A stretch of 64,000 nt of DNA from Streptomyces katrae. Its GTDB lineage: Bacteria; Actinomycetota; Actinomycetes; Streptomycetales; Streptomycetaceae. The stretch spans positions 62,001-126,000 of the forward strand of contig NZ_JNZY01000014.1 of the NCBI RefSeq assembly GCF_000717655.1, given 5' to 3'. Position numbers and translations under genes: made by a program. Positions within the stretch are counted from its first letter, which is position 1. The number at the start of each line of letters is the position of its first letter. Below are positions 1 through 9,972 of this stretch, piece after piece. Below the pieces are notes generated by a model. It ran no database searches. It was not told where the DNA came from and was given only the letters and a program-made list of their open reading frames with translations.

Positions 1-1765
1 CCCCAAGGGCGCGCAGGCATGCGTCCACCGGGCCCGGTTCGGGACCGGCGTCCACCACCACCGCCGTGCCCGGCCCGGCGGCGAGCACGGCAGCGTCGCC
101 CTGGCCCACCGCGCACTGGACGTAGCTCCAGTCGGGCGGCGGCCAGCGGGTGAGCGTACGGGTGAGCTGCGGCGGCCGCAGGACGACCAGGAGCAGCAGC
201 ACGGCCAAGGCGGAGCACACCCACGGCCGGTGCCGGATCCGTGCGCCGAGCCCTACGACGGCCAGGGTGGCGGCGGCCAGCAGCAGTCCGCCCGTGGACC
301 CGCCCGGCCAGGCCAGCTCCGCGCCCGGCAGCCGCGCTCCGGCCCGCGCCACGCCGGCGATCCACCCGGCCGGTACCCCCGCGCAGCGGGCGAGCAGCTC
401 CGCGAGGGGCGGGGACAGCGGCGCCGCCGCGAGCGCCGCGAAGCCGAGGACGGTCGCCGGCCCCGCCGCGAGCTCGGCGAGCAGATTGCAGGGCACCGCC
501 ACCAGGCTCACCCGGGCCGAGAGCACGGCGACCACCGGTGCACAGACCGCCTGCGCTGCCGCGGCGGCGCCCAGCGCATCGGCGAACCGGGGCCGCATCC
601 CGCGCCGCTGCAGGGCATCGCTCCAGCGCGGGCCGAGCGTGAGCAGGGACCCGGTGGCCAGGACCGAGAGCAGGAAGCCGGGACTGCGGGCCAGCCACGG
701 GTCGTAGAGCACCAGCAGCAGAACAGCGGCCGCCAGGGCGGGGATCAGGGATCTGCGCCGCCCGGTGGCGAGGGCCAGCAGGGTGATCGTCCCGCAGGCC
801 GCGGCCCGCAGCACGCTCGGCTCCGGCCGGCACACCACCACGAACGCCAGCGTCAGCGCCGTCCCGCACAGGGCCGTCGCCCGCAGGGACAGCCCGAGGC
901 GGGGTGCGAGCCCTCCCCGCTCGGCGCGCTGTGCGGAGGCGGCCGGGCCGATGAGCAGGAACAGCACGACGGTCAGGTTGGACCCGGACACGGCCAGCAG
1001 GTGCAGCAGGTCGGTGGAACGGAACGCCGCCTCCAGGTCGGGCGGCACCCGGGAGGTGTCCCCGACCACCAGCCCCGGCAGCAGGGCCCGGGCGTCCGGT
1101 GCGAGTCCGTCGGTGGCCGCGCGCAGCCCGGTCCGCAGCCTCCCGGCGAGCCGCTGGACGGTGTCGGGGCCACCGGTCACCCGGGGCGGGGTGTCACCGG
1201 CGGGCCGCAGCAGCGCCACGGCCCGCTCGCCGCCCCGGCCCGGGGCCAGCCGGGCGACGGCCGAGACCCGGGCCGAAGGCTGCAGCCGGGCCCATTGCGG
1301 GTGCCCGGCCAGCACCCGTACGGGGGTCTCGACGCGGGTCTGCTTCCCCTCGGGCCCGGTCACCCGGGTCATCACCGCATCCAGGACGACCACGGGCGGC
1401 CCGCTCCCGCTGCGCGCGGTCCGCGGGTCGGAGCCGACGGTGAGTTCGGCGAGGACCCGGGCGTGCTCCCCGGCCAGTCCCACGACCGGCCCGGCCCGCT
1501 CCTCGGCCCGCTGGAGGCCCGCCACACCGGCGCCCGCGGCCGCGCAGAGCAGGACGGCGGCCGCGGCCGTGCCGACCCGCCACAGCGACTCCGGACGCCG
1601 GCACCCGACCAGGAGCAGCAGCCCCGCGCCGAGGACCGCGAGCCCGGCCCCGGCGGCGGTCCAGCCGGAGGGCGCACCGAGGGCGAGGGCTGCCCCCGCC
1701 CAGGCGGCCAGAGCCGGTACCGCGAGGCGCAGATCCAGCGGGCCGGCGCCCTCGGGCCGGTTCAC
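1..1765 (-). CDS. comEC: ComEC/Rec2 DNA-uptake channel protein, 3' end beyond window
   Basis: In competent bacteria ComEC forms the inner-membrane channel that carries transforming single-stranded DNA. The GTG start at 1765 overlaps the comEA stop by 4 nt (GTGA), so translation is probably coupled. Read from that start, 588 codons are visible before the window edge. There are N-terminal hydrophobic segments, a competence-domain core with LLHLLAVSGSNLTVV near residue 255, and many further membrane helices. The last visible residues, VGQGDA then VVVDAG, are the beginning of the C-terminal metallo-beta-lactamase-like domain. Streptomyces are not known as naturally transformable, so the role here is open. 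The family call is secure; the protein is truncated only by the window. Confidence 0.93.
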   Translation of the reverse strand, partial: MNRPEGAGPLDLRLAVPALAAWAGAALALGAPSGWTAAGAGLAVLGAGLLLLVGCRRPESLWRVGTAAAAVLLCAAAGAGVAGLQRAEERAGPVVGLAGEHARVLAELTVGSDPRTARSGSGPPVVVLDAVMTRVTGPEGKQTRVETPVRVLAGHPQWARLQPSARVSAVARLAPGRGGERAVALLRPAGDTPPRVTGGPDTVQRLAGRLRTGLRAATDGLAPDARALLPGLVVGDTSRVPPDLEAAFRSTDLLHLLAVSGSNLTVVLFLLIGPAASAQRAERGGLAPRLGLSLRATALCGTALTLAFVVVCRPEPSVLRAAACGTITLLALATGRRRSLIPALAAAVLLLVLYDPWLARSPGFLLSVLATGSLLTLGPRWSDALQRRGMRPRFADALGAAAAAQAVCAPVVAVLSARVSLVAVPCNLLAELAAGPATVLGFAALAAAPLSPPLAELLARCAGVPAGWIAGVARAGARLPGAELAWPGGSTGGLLLAAATLAVVGLGARIRHRPWVCSALAVLLLLVVLRPPQLTRTLTRWPPPDWSYVQCAVGQGDAAVLAAGPGTAVVVDAGPEPGPVDACLRALG

Positions 1766-2736
1766 GGCCTGACCAGCTTGCGCAGGTCGGCGAATCGCCG
1801 CTCGCCGATGCCGTCGACCTGCCGGAGCTCCTCCACCGAGCGGAAGCCGCCGCGGGCGGTCCGGAACTCCACGATGTGCTGCGCCAGGACCGGGCCGACC
1901 CCGGGCAGGCCGTCCAGCTGCTCCACCGTGGCCGTGCCGAGGCTCAGCGGACCGGCAGCGGAACCGACGCCCTGCCCGGCTCCGGAACCCGGCCCGCCCA
2001 GGGCAGGCTGCGCCGGGGCACCCACCACCACCTGCTCGCCGTCGAGCAGGACCCGGGCCCGGTTGAGCCCGGTGGTGTCCGTACCGGGCCGCACTCCCCC
2101 GGCGGCGGCCAGGGCGTCCTCGACCCGCGAACCGGCGGGCAGCCGCCGCACTCCGGGGTCGCGGACCTTGCCGCTGACGTCCACCACGATCCGCGAGCCG
2201 GCACCTCCGGCGGTGACGGGAGGTCCGGGACTCGGCGCCGGTGCCGGGGTGACCACCGGGGGCGCGGTCACCGGCTGAGGCCGGGCCGACCAGTACTGCT
2301 GCGCACCGAAAGCGACCGCGGCGGCCAGCACCACCGCCACGGCGGCCACCGTGCGCGGCTCCACCCCGCACCGGGCCTGCAGCCACAGCGGCAGCCGCTC
2401 CCGCACGGCGAGCCGGAACGCCACTGCGCCGGACAGCGGGATCTCCTGGGGCGGCGGATCGGCCACGGACCGGATCCCGGCCCCCGGATTCGACGCCGCC
2501 TCCGGCGGCGGCACCTCCGATGACGAGGCCTCCCGTCCCGCCGCCTCCGGCGGCGGCAACTGCGGCGGGCCGCTGCCGCCGAGCAGGGCTTCGGCTCGGC
2601 GGCGCACCGCCGCGGGCTCGGGGTGCTGCGGGCGGGCGCGGCCCCGGCGGTGACGCAGCCGCCCGTCGGAGAAGCGGGGACGGCCGGGTCCGCTGGTGGC
2701 TCCGGAGGGATGCGAGGTACGTGTGCGAAGAGTCAT
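1762..2736 (-). CDS. comEA: ComEA-like helix-hairpin-helix DNA-binding protein
   Basis: This is a membrane-anchored DNA receptor that would hand double-stranded DNA to ComEC. The protein has 324 residues: a long basic, disordered cytoplasmic N-terminus; one membrane helix around residues 125-146; a Pro-rich linker; an SLBB-type segment (IVVDVSGKVRDPG) around 180-250; and a C-terminal pair of helix-hairpin-helix motifs (LDGLPGVGPVLAQHI and QVDGIGERRFADLRKL). It is directly upstream of comEC and overlaps it by 4 nt. The N-terminal cytoplasmic part is longer than in Bacillus ComEA, which is common in actinobacteria. I see no pilus genes nearby. Confidence 0.93.
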   Translation of the reverse strand: MTLRTRTSHPSGATSGPGRPRFSDGRLRHRRGRARPQHPEPAAVRRRAEALLGGSGPPQLPPPEAAGREASSSEVPPPEAASNPGAGIRSVADPPPQEIPLSGAVAFRLAVRERLPLWLQARCGVEPRTVAAVAVVLAAAVAFGAQQYWSARPQPVTAPPVVTPAPAPSPGPPVTAGGAGSRIVVDVSGKVRDPGVRRLPAGSRVEDALAAAGGVRPGTDTTGLNRARVLLDGEQVVVGAPAQPALGGPGSGAGQGVGSAAGPLSLGTATVEQLDGLPGVGPVLAQHIVEFRTARGGFRSVEELRQVDGIGERRFADLRKLVRP

Positions 2737-2834
2737 GCCACGACGGTAAGGACGATTCCCGGCCGCGGTCCGGATTTATCAATTCCGGTGGATATCCCGG
2801 TCGTTGTGGATAACCGGGCCGCTCCTTCCGGTGA

Positions 2835-3680
2835 TCAGCGGGGTGAGACGACCGCCGCCAGCAGCCCCGGCCCCGTGTGCGCGCCGATCACCGCACCGAC
2901 CTCGCTGACGTGCAGCTCGACCAGGCCGGGAATGCGCTCCCGGAGTCGCTGCGCGAGCTTCTCGGCCCGCTCGGGCGCCGCGAGGTGGTGCACGGCCACG
3001 TCGACGCTGCCCGCCCCGGCCCGCTCGACGGCCAGCTCCTCCAGGCGGGCGATGGCCTTGGAGGCCGTACGCACCTTCTCCAGCATCTCGATCCGCCCGC
3101 CCTCCAGCGTCAGCAGCGGCTTGACGGCGAGGGCCGAGCCCAGCAGGGCCTGGGCGGCCCCGATACGGCCGCCGCGGCGCAGGTAGTCGAGGGTGTCCAC
3201 GTAGAAGTACGCCGACATGTCCGCGGCCCGCTTCTCGGCTGCGGCCACGGCCTCGTCCACGGAACCGCCCGCTTCGGCCGTCTCGGCGGCGGCGAGCGCG
3301 CAGAACCCGAGGGCCATCGCGACCATGCCGGTGTCGACGACGCGGACGGGCACCGGGGCGGTCTTGGCCGCGACGACGGCGGCGTCGTAGGTGCCGGAGA
3401 ACTCGGCGGACAGGTGCAGGCTGACGATGCCGGTCGCGCCGGCCTCAGCGGCCGCCCGGTAGGCCCGTACGAACTCCTCCGGGCTGGGGCGGGAGGTGGT
3501 GACCGGCCGACGCTTCTGCAGGGCCAGGGCGAGGCTGCGGGCCGAGATCTCGGTGCCCTCCTCGAGGGCCTCGTCGCCGAGCACCACGGTCAGCGGGACG
3601 GAGGTGATCCCGTGCCGCGACATGGCCGGTTGGGGCAGGTAGGCCGTGGAATCGGTGACGATCGCGACATGGCGGGACAT
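2835..3680 (-). CDS. DegV family fatty-acid-binding protein
   Basis: DegV proteins bind a fatty acid; in firmicutes the FakB members present it to the kinase FakA for phosphorylation. The protein has 281 residues, the usual length. The N-terminal strand VAIVTDSTAYLP and the segment around TTSRPSPEEF carry the conserved Thr/Ser residues that grip the carboxylate, and LHLSAEFSGTYDAA and VDTLDYLRRGGRIG are further family signatures. No FakA kinase is visible in this window, so the partner is unknown. The gene is separated from comEA by about 100 nt and probably has its own promoter. Confidence 0.92.
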   Translation of the reverse strand: MSRHVAIVTDSTAYLPQPAMSRHGITSVPLTVVLGDEALEEGTEISARSLALALQKRRPVTTSRPSPEEFVRAYRAAAEAGATGIVSLHLSAEFSGTYDAAVVAAKTAPVPVRVVDTGMVAMALGFCALAAAETAEAGGSVDEAVAAAEKRAADMSAYFYVDTLDYLRRGGRIGAAQALLGSALAVKPLLTLEGGRIEMLEKVRTASKAIARLEELAVERAGAGSVDVAVHHLAAPERAEKLAQRLRERIPGLVELHVSEVGAVIGAHTGPGLLAAVVSPR

Positions 3681-3938
3681 GAGCCGGAGGTTACCGCCAG
3701 TGGGGCCGGGACGGCAGCCCAGGCCCCTGGCCGCGGTGCACGGGGGCTGCTGCGCCGCTGCTTTTGCCCCGTGCTGCGCGCGGGCCGAGATCCCACCCGC
3801 CCAGGCGTTCGAGGAGCGGACGGGAGGCGGCTCCGTCGCCGCCTCAGGTCCGTCGCCGCGTCAGCACCATCGGCGTCTGCACCACCGTGCGCCCGGCAGA
3901 CCTGCCGCAGGGCGCCCGCCCCGCTCGGTGCCCGCGGC

Positions 3939-4694
3939 TCAGGTCGTCGCTTCCGGTCGCGGGGTCTTCTGCCACGGGTGGCGGGTCGGCGGGGCCGACG
4001 GGTTCAGAGCGGCCGGCTGCTGTGGGTCCTCAGTGCGCCCCGGGTGCCCCGCCGGGGGTTCCGCGGCTCGCCCCGCGGGCCCCGTCGGCGGCTGCTGGGC
4101 GTCCCACGCCGCTGCCGCCGCCGCGAGGTCGTCCACCGATTCGCGCGACCAGTCCCGCAGCGCGCCCGACTCGACCTCGATCTGCGCCGACAGCGTCGAC
4201 AGGTCGTCCTCCGCGAAGCGCCGGGCCCGGTCGCGGGCCGCCCACCGCAGCGAGTCCGCGGCCTGCGTGACCTTGGCGGTCCGCTCCTTCAGCTCCGGCA
4301 GCATCCCGCTGATCCGCCCCCGGTCCGGCTCCTGCTCCAGCCGCTTCAGCTCGTCGTCCAGCTCGTGCCCGTGCGCGCTCAGCCGCTCGAACAGGCCGAT
4401 CGACTCCTTCAGCGAGGCATCCGTCTGAACCCCCTGGTACAGCGCCTGCTGCGTGGCCCGCATCGACGTCCGCAGGTCCAGCCGCAGCTGCGCCAGCGCC
4501 CCCGCCACGCCCACTTGTCCGAAGCTCTTCGCCTTCAGCGCGGTGTCCTCCACGGTCCGGCGGGCCTGCGTAAGAGTGCGGTCCACGCCGCGTTTCGCCG
4601 CGCCCACCACCTTCACCGTGGCCCAGGCACCCAGCCCCAGGAAGGCGAACAGCACCAACAGGGCAAAGATGATGATCAACGCGCCCGCCTCCAT
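3939..4694 (-). CDS. Single-pass membrane protein with coiled-coil region, unknown function
   Basis: I do not recognise a named family. The 251-residue protein starts with a membrane helix (about residues 5-28, ALIIIFALLVLFAFLGLGAW). A long charged helical stretch (about 35-190) follows, with heptad-like spacing and many Arg/Glu/Leu, and looks like a coiled coil. It ends in a Pro/Ala-rich disordered tail. The lack of a cleavable signal suggests a membrane-anchored cytoplasmic or surface coiled-coil protein. It lies between leuS and degV on the same strand, with a likely leuS terminator upstream and 258 nt of sequence without a convincing gene downstream (3681-3938). Confidence 0.75.
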   Translation of the reverse strand: MEAGALIIIFALLVLFAFLGLGAWATVKVVGAAKRGVDRTLTQARRTVEDTALKAKSFGQVGVAGALAQLRLDLRTSMRATQQALYQGVQTDASLKESIGLFERLSAHGHELDDELKRLEQEPDRGRISGMLPELKERTAKVTQAADSLRWAARDRARRFAEDDLSTLSAQIEVESGALRDWSRESVDDLAAAAAAWDAQQPPTGPAGRAAEPPAGHPGRTEDPQQPAALNPSAPPTRHPWQKTPRPEATT

Positions 4695-4743
4695 GAGAGG
4701 CTCCCTTCCCCTGCCGATACCGTCCCCTCCACCGTAAACGCCA

Positions 4744-4784
4744 CGGGCAGGCCGGGGGTTCCAAACGAACCCCCAACCTGCCCG
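4744..4784 (-). terminator. Hairpin after leuS
   Basis: A long inverted repeat has arms CGGGCAGG..GGGGGTTC and GAACCCCC..CCTGCCCG around a CAAAC loop. It lies 43 nt beyond the leuS stop and before the next minus-strand gene. It has no strong T tract, as is usual for Streptomyces terminators. Confidence 0.6.
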
Positions 4785-4826
4785 TACGGGAATACCCCTA
4801 GATCACCGGATCAGGGGCACGGCGCC

Positions 4827-7697
<2,871 letters not shown>

Positions 7698-7754
7698 GAT
7701 TTCTGAAGCTCCATCGATCGTCTCTGCCGTCTCTGCCTGCCCAAACGAAAAAAC

Positions 7755-7774
7755 CCCTCGCACAGGAGGGGGCG
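7755..7774 (-). terminator. Rho-independent-like attenuator hairpin in the leuS leader
   Basis: On the minus strand CCCCTC and GAGGGG pair across a 6-nt loop and are followed at once by six T residues. It sits 57 nt downstream of the stop of the 12-residue leader peptide and about 60 nt before the leuS start codon. It would therefore stop transcription before the gene unless relieved. A perfect T6 tract is rare in this GC-rich window. Confidence 0.7.
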
Positions 7775-7812
7775 CCGCGCCGATGCCGACCGTCTCTAAG
7801 GGTCGGCACTCA

Positions 7813-7851
7813 TCAGCGCGGCTCGGTAAGCAGAAGGCGTACGGCACGCAT
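7813..7851 (-). CDS. Leucine-rich leader peptide of leuS (12 aa)
   Basis: ATG 7851 opens a 12-codon frame, [12 protein letters not shown], with three consecutive Leu codons (CTT CTG CTT), ending at TGA. Immediately after it is a perfect 8-bp hairpin (TGCCGACC/GGTCGGCA, 7788-7812 region). GCCGCGC at the peptide's 3' end can also pair with GCGCGGC downstream. A terminator-like hairpin with a T tract follows, then leuS. Ribosome stalling at the Leu codons when charged tRNA-Leu is scarce would change which hairpins form. Amino-acid leader attenuation is established in actinobacteria for trp and leu/ilv genes; its use for leuS here is my inference. No strong ribosome-binding site precedes the ATG, so a leaderless or weak start is possible. 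Confidence 0.6.
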   Translation of the reverse strand: MRAVRLLLTEPR

Positions 7852-7906
7852 GGCGCCAGGGTACCGCAGCGGGTCCGGCGGCCGCTCGACCGTTCCGTAC
7901 AACGAG

Positions 7907-7937
7907 AAACGGACCACCCGATCCGGGTGGTCCGTTT
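7907..7937. terminator. Bidirectional terminator after tRNA-Ala
   Basis: The inverted repeat AACGGACCACCCG/CGGGTGGTCCGTT has a 4-nt loop and is T-rich on the plus side. It lies 9 nt past the 3' end of the tRNA-Ala gene at 7946-8018 and separates it from the leuS promoter region. Confidence 0.75.
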
Positions 7938-7945
7938 TTCTTCTG

Positions 7946-8018
7946 TGGAGCTAAGGAGAATTGAACTCCTGACCTCCTGCATGCCATGCAGGCGCTCTAC
8001 CAACTGAGCTATAGCCCC
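7946..8018 (-). tRNA. tRNA-Ala (anticodon GGC), copy 1
   Basis: The 73-nt cloverleaf has acceptor arms GGGGCTA/TAGCTCC with discriminator A, D-arm AGCTCAGTTGGTAGAGC, anticodon stem CCTGC/GCAGG around a loop with GGC, and T-arm GGTCAGGAGTTCAATTCTCC-like. CCA is not encoded. It is identical to the second copy at 8568-8640. A hairpin terminator follows it. Confidence 0.97.
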
Positions 8019-8082
8019 TTACTTCTCTGCCGCCGGGTCCCTGCTCGGTTTCCCTTGCCGGTTCCCCCTGGCGACATCGAGA

Positions 8083-8110
8083 ACATTACACGGTCATGGC
8101 CCAGGTCCAA
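8083..8110 (-). promoter_or_regulatory. Candidate sigma-70-type promoter of tRNA-Ala copy 1
   Basis: On the minus strand TTGGAC (8110-8105) and TAATGT (8088-8083) are 16 nt apart, about 65 nt upstream of the tRNA 5' end. This is close to the vegetative HrdB consensus and unusually AT-rich for the surrounding DNA. Confidence 0.55.
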
Positions 8111-8190
8111 AAATCGATTTCCGGGCGTTCGGTTTTGCCCGGTTCGTCCGGTTCCGGACCCGCGCCTCATCCCCGTTCCGCGCCGCGGCC

Positions 8191-8424
8191 CTAGGCTCTG
8201 GCGAACTGGTAGAACCGTTTGAGCGTGCAGTGCTCGTCGAGCAGCCGTCCGTAGATCGGCTCCCCCTCCAGCTCGCGGTAGGTCTCGATCGGGTCGCCTT
8301 TTATGATCAGCGCCCGCGCGCATTCCTCGCACCAGTACTGGTAGTCGGGGTTGACCGGGTCCATGTCCCGCACGATCGGCGTGCCGTTGTTGCACCAGTC
8401 GCACCGCCGCCGGTGTGCACCCAT
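8191..8424 (-). CDS. Small zinc-ribbon-like protein, unknown function
   Basis: This 77-residue protein has two CxxC pairs, CDWC at residues 8-11 and CEEC at about 32-35, spaced as in a zinc ribbon or rubredoxin-like knuckle. A helical acidic/aromatic C-terminus follows. I do not recognise a named function. It sits between two identical tRNA-Ala genes, an arrangement that could help keep those repeats apart or could be coincidental. The compact Cys pattern and Streptomyces-type codon bias support a real gene. Possible roles are metal binding or binding of nucleic acid or a protein partner. Confidence 0.75.
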   Translation of the reverse strand: MGAHRRRCDWCNNGTPIVRDMDPVNPDYQYWCEECARALIIKGDPIETYRELEGEPIYGRLLDEHCTLKRFYQFARA

Positions 8425-8530
8425 CCGTCAGCGACTCCCTCCCGCATCGGGCCGTCGACTCCCCCTCCGGCGCTCCGATTCTGCCACGCGGGTACGGGGC
8501 AGGTCAGCAGGCACCGAAGGAACAAACGGA

Positions 8531-8562
8531 AGGATCCCGCCCCCTGTTGGGGACGGGATCCT
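8531..8562 (-). terminator. Terminator after tRNA-Ala copy 2
   Basis: The strong hairpin AGGATCCCG..CCCC/GGGG..CGGGATCCT with a 4-nt loop lies 5 nt past the tRNA 3' end. The run TTCCGTTTGTT follows on the minus strand. Confidence 0.75.
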
Positions 8563-8567
8563 GATTG

Positions 8568-8640
8568 TGGAGCTAAGGAGAATTGAACTCCTGACCTCCT
8601 GCATGCCATGCAGGCGCTCTACCAACTGAGCTATAGCCCC
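8568..8640 (-). tRNA. tRNA-Ala (anticodon GGC), copy 2
   Basis: This gene is identical over all 73 nt to the copy at 7946-8018, with the same acceptor, anticodon GGC and discriminator A and no encoded CCA. A possible -10 element TAGAGT lies about 55 nt upstream on the minus strand (8699-8694), with TTCACT 18 nt further upstream. A hairpin terminator follows. Confidence 0.97.
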
Positions 8641-8752
8641 GCTCTCCGCTGCGCTCCCCCCGTTTCCGGTGTTCTGCGCTGCGAACAAGAAGAACTCTAG
8701 CCTGCGACCAGCCGGAAAGTGAAATCCGGGTGGGAGCCGCCCTGAGGCGGGC

Positions 8753-9409
8753 TCAGTCGTCGTCGCCGAGCACCGGTTCCGGCAGCGTGCCGGCGTTGTG
8801 CTCCATCAGACGCCAGCCGCGCGCGCCCTCGCCGAGGACGGACCAGCAGCAGTTGGAGAGCCCGCCCAGACCCTCCCAGTCATACGCCGCCAGGCCCAGC
8901 AGCCGGCCGATGGTCGTACGGATGGTCCCGCCGTGGCTGACCACGACGAGCGTGCCGCCCTCCGGCAGCCGGTCGGCGTGCTCCAGCACCACCGGCGCCG
9001 CCCGGTCGGCGACCTCGGTCTCCAGCTCGCCGCCGCCGCGGCGCACGGGCTCGCCGCGCTTCCACGCCGCGTACTGCTCGCCGTACTTCTCGATGATCTC
9101 GTCGTGCGTGAGGCCCTGCCACTCACCGGCGTACGTCTCGCGCAGCGCGGCGTCGCGGGTCACGGCCAGGCCCGTGACGGCGGCCAGCTCGGCTGCCGTG
9201 GCGGCGGCCCGCTTCAGGTCGGAGGCCACGATGGCGTCCGGCTGCAGCGAGGCGAGCAGCCGGGCGGCGCGGCGCGCCTGCGCCACACCCGTCTCGGTCA
9301 GCTCGATGTCCGTGGAGCCCTGGAAGCGGCGCTCCAGGTTCCACGAGGTCTGGCCGTGTCGCCAGAGGACGATCTTCCGGCCGGTCTTCCGGGTGGCGGT
9401 CGTGCTCAG
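8753..9409 (-). CDS. Histidine phosphatase / phosphoglycerate mutase family protein, probable CTG start
   Basis: The protein belongs to the 2-His phosphatase superfamily; the exact substrate cannot be read from sequence. The phosphohistidine motif LWRHGQT, the companion VVSHGGTIR and the Glu in LRETYAGEWQG are all present. The frame closes with TGA 6 nt before the proposed start, and no ATG, GTG or TTG lies between that stop and the RHG motif. The first such codon, GTG 9286, would delete the catalytic histidine. I therefore place the start at CTG 9409, which overlaps the rsfS stop by 4 nt and gives 218 residues. Other start codons such as ATT are less likely. It is probably translationally coupled to rsfS. 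Confidence 0.85.
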   Translation of the reverse strand: MSTTATRKTGRKIVLWRHGQTSWNLERRFQGSTDIELTETGVAQARRAARLLASLQPDAIVASDLKRAAATAAELAAVTGLAVTRDAALRETYAGEWQGLTHDEIIEKYGEQYAAWKRGEPVRRGGGELETEVADRAAPVVLEHADRLPEGGTLVVVSHGGTIRTTIGRLLGLAAYDWEGLGGLSNCCWSVLGEGARGWRLMEHNAGTLPEPVLGDDD

Positions 9410-9852
9410 AACAGATCACCGTCCAGCTCGTCGTCGCCCGCCGCCTCGCGCAGCTTGGCGTGCTCCTCCGCCTTGCCCTTGGTGAGCTTGGCGTCCTCGG
9501 GCAGCTCGATCTCGGGGCAGTCCTTCCACAGGCGCTCCAGCGCGTAGAACACCCGCTCCTCGCTGTGCTGCACGTGGACGACGATGTCGATGTAGTCGAG
9601 CAGGATCCAGCGGGCGTCGCGGTCGCCCTCGCGGCGCACCGGCTTGGCGCCGAGCTCCTTGAGCAGGCGCTCCTCGATCTCGTCGACGATCGACTTGACC
9701 TGGCGGTCGTTGGGCGCCGAGGCGAGCAGGAAGGCATCGGTGATCGACAGCACGTCGCTGACGTCGTACGCGATGATGTCGTGCGCGAGCCGGTCGGCCG
9801 CGGCCTGGGCGGCGGCGGTGATGAGCTCGATGGAGCGGTCCGTGGCGGTCAC
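9406..9852 (-). CDS. rsfS: Ribosomal silencing factor RsfS
   Basis: RsfS binds ribosomal protein L14 and blocks joining of the 30S and 50S subunits when nutrients are short. The 148-residue protein shows the family core: VLSITDAFLLASAPNDRQVKSIVDEIEERL, WILLDYIDIVVHVQHSEERVFYALERLW. It has a charged C-terminal tail ending DDELDGDLF. It follows nadD and the LCP gene on the same strand (nadD-LCP-rsfS-phosphatase), the usual actinobacterial order. The 4-nt overlap with the phosphatase gene suggests one transcript. Confidence 0.95.
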   Translation of the reverse strand: MTATDRSIELITAAAQAAADRLAHDIIAYDVSDVLSITDAFLLASAPNDRQVKSIVDEIEERLLKELGAKPVRREGDRDARWILLDYIDIVVHVQHSEERVFYALERLWKDCPEIELPEDAKLTKGKAEEHAKLREAAGDDELDGDLF

Positions 9853-9913
9853 TGGCCATGCTTTCGGGTTGGCGGGCAGATCCTTACAAGGGTCTCATGT
9901 ACCGCCGACCCCG

Positions 9914-9937
9914 CCCGCGCGCAGCGTCCCGCGCGGG
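9914..9937 (-). terminator. Possible hairpin between LCP gene and rsfS
   Basis: CCCGCGCG and CGCGCGGG pair across an 8-nt loop in the 120-nt gap after the LCP stop. It has no T tract and could be either a terminator or a stabilising 3' structure. Confidence 0.35.
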
Positions 9938-9972
9938 CCGGGGCACTGCCCGTGGGCCGGGTCAGGCCCGGG

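Noticed and set aside
3681..3938. Possible small gene between degV and the coiled-coil protein gene
   Set aside because: Short frames on both strands lack ribosome-binding sites and recognisable protein features; I see only GC-rich noncoding sequence.
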